Positions 15,001 to 25,700 of a stretch of 64,000 nucleotides of DNA are shown piece by piece. A model generated the notes under the pieces. It was not told the DNA's origin and did no database searches. It saw nothing but the letters and a program-made list of their open reading frames with translations. Source of the DNA: Hexactinellida sp. DTS-2022 (lineage: Eukaryota; Porifera; Hexactinellida); NCBI GenBank assembly GCA_028753945.1, contig JAPNXP010000016.1, positions 2,574,001 to 2,638,000 on the forward strand, written 5' to 3'. The position numbers and the translations under genes were made by a program. Numbering within the stretch: position 1 is the first letter of the stretch; each line of letters begins with the position of its first letter.

Positions 15001-18000
15001 TGTTGTTGTTGTATAGAAATGAGGTATTAAAATATCCATGCATTCCATATATAGCAAAGAAAGGTCAATTATAGAAGTGTGATTCAATAATTATAAAATT
15101 ATAGAATTGTCTTGAAAATGTATCAGTATAGTATACTCCGCTTAATAGAGCCACCGGTTATTAGATTTCTCCGCTTAATCGGGTCAAACTACCCTGGAAC
15201 AAAACTGACCATATTAAGCGGAGGCGACTTATATCTAATGTCTTGATGTGCACAATTTTGTATAACATCATTAAAAATATAATATACGTACTTCCAATAC
15301 AGAAATACTTTTAATTACATTAGTTGGGTTAGAAAACGAAATTATTGGAAAATTGTTGTTCAATAGACAACATAGCGAAAAGTAAAACGAATAATAATAA
15401 TGTGGTTAAAAAAATGGACAGGTTTTATGAATAAAGTAACAAAATAATGAATGAATGTAATAAATGGCGTCTAACGTATAGTATAAATATATGAACAAAT
15501 GTGCCAACTGCCAAGATGTATATTCACAAATGTACAATATGAAGATTCTTTATAAGGGCTGTTATAATCGAAGAAAAGAACATAAAATAGAGACAAACTT
15601 CCAAATTGCATTTGGGCCAATAGAAATAATTTCTAATATTCAGTGAAATTTACAACAATTTAGTCTGTATTATAAGAAAAGTGATAAAAATTGAAATTTC
15701 GTATTTTTCAATATTTTAAGGAACGCAATAAAGTTTAAGTTCGTATGCGATAAAATAAAATGTTATATTTTGTAGACATGAAGTAATTTTTCCTAGTATT
15801 TCATAGGTTCATTGGAATTAGTTAATATAATTACAAAGTTATCAAGCATAGACAGCCATTTCCTATTTTTGAGAATTTATTAATTTCTATCTCCCTTGGT
15901 AAATATATGATACCAACAACAAATGGAGTTTGTTAATGTGAATAAAGGAAACACACGAATCTCAAAGTATAACGATTTGATTTATATTTTAATTCTGAAG
16001 ATTTATTATTGTATACAGAAATGCTTCGAACAGTTTACAATGTAACTATTCAATGAAAAACCAAAGCTTATAAAATATTCAAATAAACTGCATTTTTTAG
16101 TATTTTATTTTAATTGGTTCTAATATTGCATTGTTTTAAAATAAATTAGACTCTCGTTGTTAATACAAACACCAGGGAATAGTAAAATTTGTTCGTATTT
16201 ACCGGAATTACTTGTATAGGCTTGGGGAATTAAACTTTGTTCCTTTTAACTGATATTTCGCTTTATCTGTGTTCGTATTAACGAGAGTCTATTGTACAAT
16301 GAATACAAATAATGTCGACTAAATGCAAATATCACATTCTTGAATATTTAGACAATTAATACGTTTATAAATATTGAATGTATCAAACATATTACTGCAA
16401 ACATATTACTGCAAATATTATCTGTCAACAGACCTACTCAAGTTATACAATAATTGTATGCGCCATGCCAACTGAAGAATAGTAATCATATTTATATTTT
16501 TGGGTGAATTTTAAAAAGGAAAAGTTCGGTATATTGTGAGAAATTGAAACAGTCAAGTTCCTTTATTCTAAGAGCATTCAAGGATCGATAATTGTATTCA
16601 TAATAGAGACTTCATAATAAGTGAACTCAACTTAATACAAACCCTATGTAAGTTGTTAATTTTGGACCATAGGGCTTGTTTATAAAATAATTTTTTATAT
16701 TAAGCAGACAAAAAATTGTTCACAATAAACAGACCTGACAGTATAATAAATAGACATTTTAACTTATAATGTTTATGTTGCTTTCATTATATAAACCACA
16801 GATATAAAGGATAAATTAATGTATTGAAATGAATACGGGCATAATCATAAAGTTTTGACTGACTTAAGAATAAATTAGAGTAAGGAATTTCAGATCATCG
16901 TGTCAATAGGTTTATAATAAAGGTTTTCTTTAATTCGTACTAGATTGTCATCTTAGCATTTAATATTTACGATGAGAGTGTAATATCATAATTTATGTCT
17001 TACACTCTAATTAAAACCTTGAAATAATTCACCGTTGCAATAAACTAGTTGGATATACAATATGAGTTAACAAAATCTTAAAATGAATACAGTAGACTCT
17101 AGTTAATATGATGACAGATAAAATTTCAATTAAGGAGTACAAGGGTTATTAATTATCCTAGCCTTATACAAATGCATGCAAGCTAAGTTATCTAATTCCC
17201 TGTCATCAAGTGAAGTTTTTCAGAACCTTGACTACATGAATTTGATAGTTACACGTACTATAATACCGCTTATACGTAATATGGAAATTAAATTTGATGT
17301 ACAGTTGAAACCGGTTTATTATAACTATTAGTGATACAATATTTGTAAAAAATTCCAACTTTACTAGTAGTATATTTTTCATCGTTTTTTTTTTTACTAC
17401 AGTAGAGCCTCGTTAGTAGTTAATACGAATTTCCGGATAAGACGAACAAACAGTTCCACAAAATCAGGTCCCTACAATGGCTATTCAATGGGTATTACTC
17501 CAGTTAATACGCACTACGGATAAAGCGAACAAATTTACCGTCCGTTGGTGTTCGTATTAACGAGGTTCTATTATATTTTTATCTGAAAAAATGTTAGAAA
17601 AAAACGAGATAATATTATATATTGCTGTCTCTTGAATAAATGAAAGTTAATTTATAAGGGATTTATTTGCATAATTAAAGTCAAGCAAATCTAAACAAAT
17701 TACGGATTTTTTGTGCATTCTAACAATAGATGAGTCAGGTACATTCGCAAATTTTTTCGGAAAAAACCTGAATGTACAAACAACTTTTAGTAACTAATTT
17801 AATGTTCAATTGTTTACGTATTATTCTTAAATAAATTAGTAAGTGAGTTGCATGAGTGATGCAAAAATAATTTAACAATAAAGTAAGTTTATACTCAACA
17901 AAATTTTAACTGACATAGTTTAAAAAAAGTTCAAAAATTTATATTGATTTCTTGCAAAAACTAAGGACAGTTTAATGAGTATATTGTATGTATTTTGTTG

Positions 18001-19701
18001 AATATTAAGTTCAAAATTCGTTTCATTATGTAATAAGGGAGAGCGTTTGTTTGTTAATAGGAAATTTATAATAAATAATGCAAATAAGTACTCTTTTGTT
18101 GATGAAAACATTATCAATAAATTTGCTCTACTCATTACATATTTGATTGAATAATTATAAACAATGAAATGATGAAATTAAAATGTAGATAAGTTATAAC
18201 GTTAATAAGGAGCATTTTCTGAACAAATTTCATTTTCAAAGTAAATAAAGTAGTTTGAAAGAGCATAATAGAGACAAGTTAATATGCAATATAATTGAAA
18301 TATATCTTGTTACTACATATAAAGTATGTCACGGATAATAAATAATTATGTTTCAAAAATAAAGTTTATAATGAACGAACAGAGCTTAAGATAATTATCT
18401 GTAAATAAACAATAGAAATACTGTCAGGTCTGCTTATTGTGAACAATTTATCTATTTATTATGATGACGATTTTTTATTTTTCTACTATCTATTTTGATG
18501 TAAGAACTTTAATATGGCGGGGTTGTGTACTAATAATAGCTTCGTTATAATTCAGTTATAATAGTTACGCAAATCGAATTGAATTAAGTAAATACAGTCA
18601 GGTCTGCTAAATATGAAAATTTATTATTATGAACAAGCCCTATGGTGCAATTTAACAACTTACATAGGGTTTGTAATAATTGAGTTCGCTTATTATGAAT
18701 TCTCTCTATTATGAACACAATTTTGGTTCTTTGAATATGTTCATAATAAAGAACCTGACTGTATTATGTATTCAGAATTCAAATACGCCAAAAAATGTTA
18801 ATTGGAGTAAACTTTTAAAAGTGTTGGTTTTAAAATTAGTAAAAATATTCATCTAAGAGAAATTCACTGTACAAATTTGCAAATAAATTGTTACCTAAAT
18901 AAAAAGAGATTGATAAAAATGAAATTATTGCCACAATCAATCTGATTAGTCAAATAATATCATATATGTGGAGGTGTGAAATATGATATAACCATGCTTA
19001 AATCCAAATCTAGACAAAAACAGACCAAAATCCCAATGTATTATCATCAATAGCTATTAATAGAATTATTAATGATCTTGACTACTAAGCAAATTCTAAT
19101 TCAAAACATTTGTAAGCACACATCATAAATACTTTATACTCTAAAGTAGAATTGTTAATAATTGTCACCAAAGGGATTGAGCTAAAATGACTGTTATACA
19201 GGTGACCGCTATACACAGGTTGATTATAATATGGGAAGTCATGTGGGGACCTATTCTAAGTGGTGTTATAGACAGGTTATAACCAGTAAACCCTCGTTAA
19301 TCCGAATAGTAGAACGACCAGATATCATATTTGAAATGTTTCATAGTGAAATTTGGGCAACTTTTATTGTAAATCTAGGGAAAGCGAGTGTATTAATATT
19401 AGTCAAACCCCCCCAATTTAACTACTTATTAGGGTTCGGATTAGGGAGGGTATTTCATCTTATTATGTACGTAATTAAGTACATACTATAATACAAATAG
19501 TACTATACGTACTCAATTATAAGAAGTTCCTAATCCGAACTATTTTATAACAGTTGTGGAATACTGTTGGGAATAGTGAGTGTAAAGATTTTATAAAATA
19601 GGAGGCAAGTTTAATTTGCAGAAATATAAAGTGATCAAAGCATGAGCGAAATAGCTAAGAAGTATGCAAATAAATTATTATTATTGCTGTGCTGTTGCTG
19701 G

Positions 19702-19736
<35 letters not shown>

Positions 19737-22700
19737 TTAGTTAGCTGTGTAGTCAAATATACTGTTGAAGATAGGTAGATCGTAATAATCATCAAAAAGA
19801 CTATCAGTTAGCAGGTTTTGTTCAGTTTCTTGCTTAAAAAATTCAATTTCTTCAACCAAGCTATATTTCTCTTTTAACAAATCATTCTTTGTCACCTGCA
19901 TTTCACTCATTTTCGACTCCAAAATTAAATTTTCTTGTCTCTTTCTCATGCGAGAAACATTAGCCGCTCTTCTGTTAACACATTTTCTTCTTTCTTCCCG
20001 AATATAAGCCCGTTCGGCATCGGTGAAACATTCATTGTATATTATTTTATTGAATATAACGAGAGGAATGTCCTTAACCTTATTCCGGTCAAGTAATGAT
20101 AGGAAATCTCCGTTCATAGATAATTGGGCAAAGTTGTCGATAAGAATTGCACTTGCAATTTGAAACTTTAAGATGGACATGTTTGTTTTGTTTTTTGTTT
20201 GTTTGTTTATAAGTTCTTTGACAAAACTTTTTATTTTGAAGGATAGATTGGCCCCTTTATATACTGAATTGATATATAGGGAAAATTGTTTATCGATTTT
20301 AAAATAGAACACTATGTATGATACATTAAATTTCGCAACACAATTATACTAAGCAGATTTAAATAGAGTACGGTAATTATATTGCTCAGTGCATTGTAGT
20401 AAATAGTTTCATTATACTAGGAGAAAATGGTAAATATTTAAACACTTAGTATGTAAATAAAATAATCTAAGATGGTAATAGCATGGATTTTTACAAACTA
20501 GTATTAAAATAATTTACAAATATAGATTGTGGTCATTTCAGGTCTAGTCAGTATTTGAAAACGTAAAAGATTTGGAAATATAATGACTCAATTTCCAATA
20601 ATGCATAGAGGGAACAAATATACAATGTCTGATCCAATTACACCATTTTATTACAAAGCAAATAATCTACTTAAATCGCCATATTTAGGAAAATTGACTC
20701 GTAAGCAATTTTCAGGCTAGTCGGAGTAAAATATGAACTAAAATTATAATAAATATATTTAATAGAATTTAGGGTATTTTGACAAAAAACTATCTAGGAA
20801 TTAATTAATAAACAATTGTTTAGTAACGTTAAAAATAAATAACAACTTAGCGAAAAACTAATTTTAAAGAAATAAAATTATTTATTGAAAAATAGAAATT
20901 AGTGCTACAAATTAAACACAAATAAACAAACAAACAAACAAACAAACAAGCAAACAAACAAGCAAACAACAAACAAACAAACAAACAAATAAACAAACAA
21001 ACAAACAAACAAATAAACACACAAATAAACACACAAACAAACAAACAACCAAACAACCAAACAAACAAACCAACCAACAAACAAACAAACAACAGTTATT
21101 TATCATATAAATATAACACTCTTGACTTACCAATATATCCTGTAGTATATGAGTCTTATGGTAGAACGCGTGTAGAAATATATTATTCCATTTCAGTTCT
21201 CTTTGCTCGAATAATTGAGTATTTTTAGAAAGGAAATCGACTTCCTTATACTGGCTTTCAAACTGTAGAGCCTCTATTTCAGACAACACATGCACTAGAC
21301 TAGGTGTGTCTCGGCCTATTATACAATTGTACGTTAATTCTCGCTTTAAACCGAACTGTTCTGCTTGCAGGAGACTAATGAACAGATTCCCAACTTTGAG
21401 TTTAGATTGGTAGACAGTGGGAGGGTCAAATACGCCTGGGAATAGAAGGAAATATAAAGATTGTAATTATTTAGAAATTACAGTAGACTCTCGTTAATAG
21501 GAACACGGATAAGGGAAATATCAAATATTGGGTAAGGAGTAGAAAGTTTAATTCCCCTAGCCTATACAAATGAATGGATGTGACTCCAGTTAATACAAAT
21601 CTAAGGTAGCGGAATTCCAAGTCCTATTTTCTCCAAAAAAATAATACCTGAATTACATATACTACTTTCGGTATAACAAAGTCGGATATTAAAAAACCTC
21701 GTTAAATACAAACACCAGGGGACAGTGAAAATGTGTTCGCCTTATCCGGAATTCGTATTAACCAATATCATTTGTATTTAAAAGGCATTGAAGGGGACTG
21801 AAATATTGTTTGTATTAACCGAATTTCGTATTAAACGTGTTCGTACTAACGAGGTTCTACTGTATATCAAAATACACTAAGGTCATTACAATAGTTCACT
21901 GTAATATTATAACTTTCTTACGTTTGCATATACAGTAACTACGATTTAGAATTGCATTAATTAACTGTATAGTATTGTGAAAGTGTACATGCTTAGTAAT
22001 CACTAATATAACTACGTATTTACCTAATTAACAGTTCCTATGAGGTACAAGGAAACAAAAATATTCTGGAATATTCACCCGTAGAGAATAACATGTCTAT
22101 ATATATATACAGGAAAGTTCCTAAAGTTATCTAATAATTATTTGCATAATGTATGTAAACTGATTAAACAGTTTTTAATCGGCATTATACAAATATGAAA
22201 GTGAAAACACTTTGTATAGATTACATACGGATGTTATTTACATAAATTCAGTAGTAATATTAGCTCTCAAGAACTAAAGTGAACGAATAAAGAAAATAAT
22301 ATTTAGTTGTGTTATATTTGCTTGAAGTTACACGTTAGCAATAATTTAATAATTTGTACAAAAGTTCTAAAATATTTGATGAGATCAAAGATGTAAACAC
22401 ATAATCAATATAAACAACTTATTACTAAATTGAATAAATAATGAGAGTATACAAGTAATGACGTATTATAAACAAGAAATAATGTAAATACGTAAAACAA
22501 AATATATTTCCGTCAGAATACGAAATTCCGGTTAATACGAACACTATTTCAGTAATGTAAATACAAATCAATGATATTGGTTAATATGAATTCCGGATAA
22601 AGCGAACGTATTTTGACGGTCCCTTGGTGTTCCTACTAACGAGGTTCTACTGTATATCGGCAAACATCTTTTTAATATAAAAACCTGGCTTCGTAAAGGT

Positions 22701-25700
22701 AAACACAAAGTGATGTAAAAATGACTTTTCCAGTTATTATTACAATTCATTAGAAAAGGTTTTGGCCGATATATAAATACAGTCAGGTTCTTTATTTATG
22801 AACATTTAAGGGACCAAGATTGTGTTCATAATAGAGAGACGTCATAATAAGCGAACTCAACTTAATACAAATCCTATGTAAGTTGTTAAATTGGGAACAT
22901 AGGGCTTGTTCATAATACAAAGAAGTTCATATTAAGCAAACGAAAAATTATTCACAATAAGCAGACCTGACTGTATTCCCTTTATTAGTAGAGCAATATT
23001 TCCATTAAATTAATTAAACAAACCTAATATTCCATAAATAGTATCAAATAGAGCGCTAATATCAACAACAGAAGATTCTTTCAATAATTCGATTGCTTCA
23101 TTAATACAATTGATATAAACTCCATACAGCTTAACGTTATTATCCGTGTATGTTTGTGTGTTGTCTAATATAATGAGTTGTTGTATGATACAATCCCCAA
23201 TTGTGCGATTGGCTTTTAGAATTGTAGCAAGATATGATAGGGATTCTACGGTTAAAGACTGTAGTTCCTTAATAGGTGTGTTTGGAGTGTTTATGTGTTT
23301 GATAATGCTGTTGTAATAGGATAAGATAGTGTCCTAAATAATGAGTGTTTATAAATGGGAACAACAATAATTATTCAAAATCTATGTTACAATATGTTGA
23401 CAGATAAACAAATAAGCAAATAAATGAGCAAACAAATAAATAAACAAATAACTAACTAACTAACTAACTAATTAACTAATTAACTAACTAAGTAAACAAA
23501 CAAACAAATAAATAAACAAATAAATAAACAACTAACTAAACAAATAAACAAACAACAAACAAACAAAATAACCAAGGCAGTAATTTCAATACTATACTAT
23601 AGTATAGTTGGCACAGTAATAACCGTTTGAATTTGGTTAATAAACATACGAATAAGCATTAATTCATATCTAGAAAGTTCTACATATAACATGTCTACAA
23701 GATAAGTAGTTGCTATAATTAATCTAAGCATTGTAGATATAAACGGCAATAATATTATTAAAACTAATTCCGTAGGGTTCGCAACAATTATACAATAACT
23801 ATCCACGAAATAAAGTCAACTTGCTAATTGCCAAATATACGTATGTTTACATAGATAATATCAATATTAGCCTAATTAGGAATTAAACTGTTTAATAGTA
23901 TACGCTTACTAATAGAAAAAGCAATGAATTTTTAATTTCCTTATATGGAATTATAGGAAAAAAGGGGGTTTAATTAAATTAGGAATTTAGTATGTTAGTG
24001 TTTTTAGGTTAAACAATGGTTCTAATTATATCAGATAATGATAATTGTATTCGTGTCAAAAATATCAATGATTTGCAATCAAATCACAATTACATTTCTG
24101 TGAAAATATCTACTAATTTGTAATGCGAAATTACTCAAAGCGATTTACAATGATATATAATAAGAAACATGAAATATTCAATATATTTCAAATAGAAAAT
24201 TAGCATAAATGTCCAATACAAATAAAAAATTAATATATTTCAAATGAAATATTATTAAATCAGCAGATTTATTGAACTATTTCAACAATAAAATCTAAAA
24301 AAAGAATTTGTATAACAGTAGAATCCGGGTTGAAATTAATCAAATATTTTCCACTGAAAATGCCTGGTTTACTTTATAAATTAATAACATTTTCATAACT
24401 TTATTGTATCATAATAACCGGAATTATATTTATATTTATCACATAATAAAGGTACGAAGATTATAAAGGAATTGCTTAGAAATCTAATAGAATTTGGAAA
24501 TAGTAAATACATTCAGAATCATTAAATTGAAACTACATAGTGAATAGTAGAGCAGAATTAAACGCTTAAGTAATTATATTATAATATAGACAAAGTATAG
24601 AAAGTACATATGAATTGAATTTATAAATGATTTATTTTCAGGAAAAATCATAATATTTCCGTATTGAAATTTCACTGATAAAAACAAATAGAATTGCAAT
24701 ATAGTAGAAAGTAAAAATATTGTTGAATCTATGGTACTTAATAATAACAAAATCATTTAATCAATGGTTCCAATATGTATTAAATCTATTTGTATAAATT
24801 CGGTTAATTTCAAAAACGTATTTGCTCTGAAAATTGAATATTAATTATGCAAAATATCAAATTAAAACCCAAAAAAGACTGAAAATTATATAAATCTTAG
24901 ATTGAAATCATACGTACTAAAATGTAGATTTCGAATCCTACGTACTAAAATGTAGATTTCGAAAAGGATATATAATCTTACCTTGGAATTGCTCTCTATT
25001 TTTAGCTCAAACTGTACTGTGTATAACAACAAGTAGAACTCAATCAGCTGTTCAAAACACAAAGGTAGCTCTCTCTAAAAACATAATTCTATAAATACCA
25101 AATTCTAAATATAACTTGCAACTTGATAGATGTAATAATACTCGTAGGATAAGAGAACACAATCAATAATTTAATGCAAATACAAGTTAGTAATAGGATA
25201 TACCGAAGAATAAAACTAACTTTTGATTGATAAGTGCAATTTAAGGAATATCCATGGTCAAATAAAACTTGAAAATTAGCAACCACTAACTAAATACCAA
25301 ATAATATTATGAAATTACTTTCGTTTGCTAAATGATAGTTTGTTAATAGCACAGTAAGTGAATTACAGTAGAACCTCGTTAGTAGGAACACGGATAATAC
25401 GAACACTATTTCAGTCCCCTTCAAAGCCTTTTCAATACAAATGACACCGGTTAATACGAATTCCGGATAAGGCGAACGCATTTTGACGGTCCCCTGGTGT
25501 TCCTACTAACGAGGCTCTACTGTATATGAAATATGCACACAATATAACCATGGATACACACAGTGGTAATAGGAATTCAAAGTTAGCTCACATGAATGAC
25601 TAGGAATATATAACACAGATATTATATCAAACTTACTTCGTCAATTTCTTCTACAATCAGTTTATATTCCGTCAGACACAACCAGGAGAGATGATAGGGC

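Larger units (their letters stand above)
15231..19144. other. ZFYVE26 intron between the two bZIP genes: no convincing gene
   Basis: Elements of families A, B and F, simple AT sequence, and a 51-codon ORF at 15,491-15,646 that I do not accept as a gene. Confidence 0.55.

Noticed and set aside
15491..15646. 51-codon ORF with CANC motif near a TATAAATA
   Set aside because: The TATA is only about 2 nt from the ATG, there is no family match, and chance ORFs of this size are expected.
19231..19491. 86-aa ORF
   Set aside because: Lies wholly in the joined family H and I elements.
20181..20312. 44-residue upstream extension of bZIP copy 2
   Set aside because: Starts upstream of the TATA box and is not present in the paralogue.
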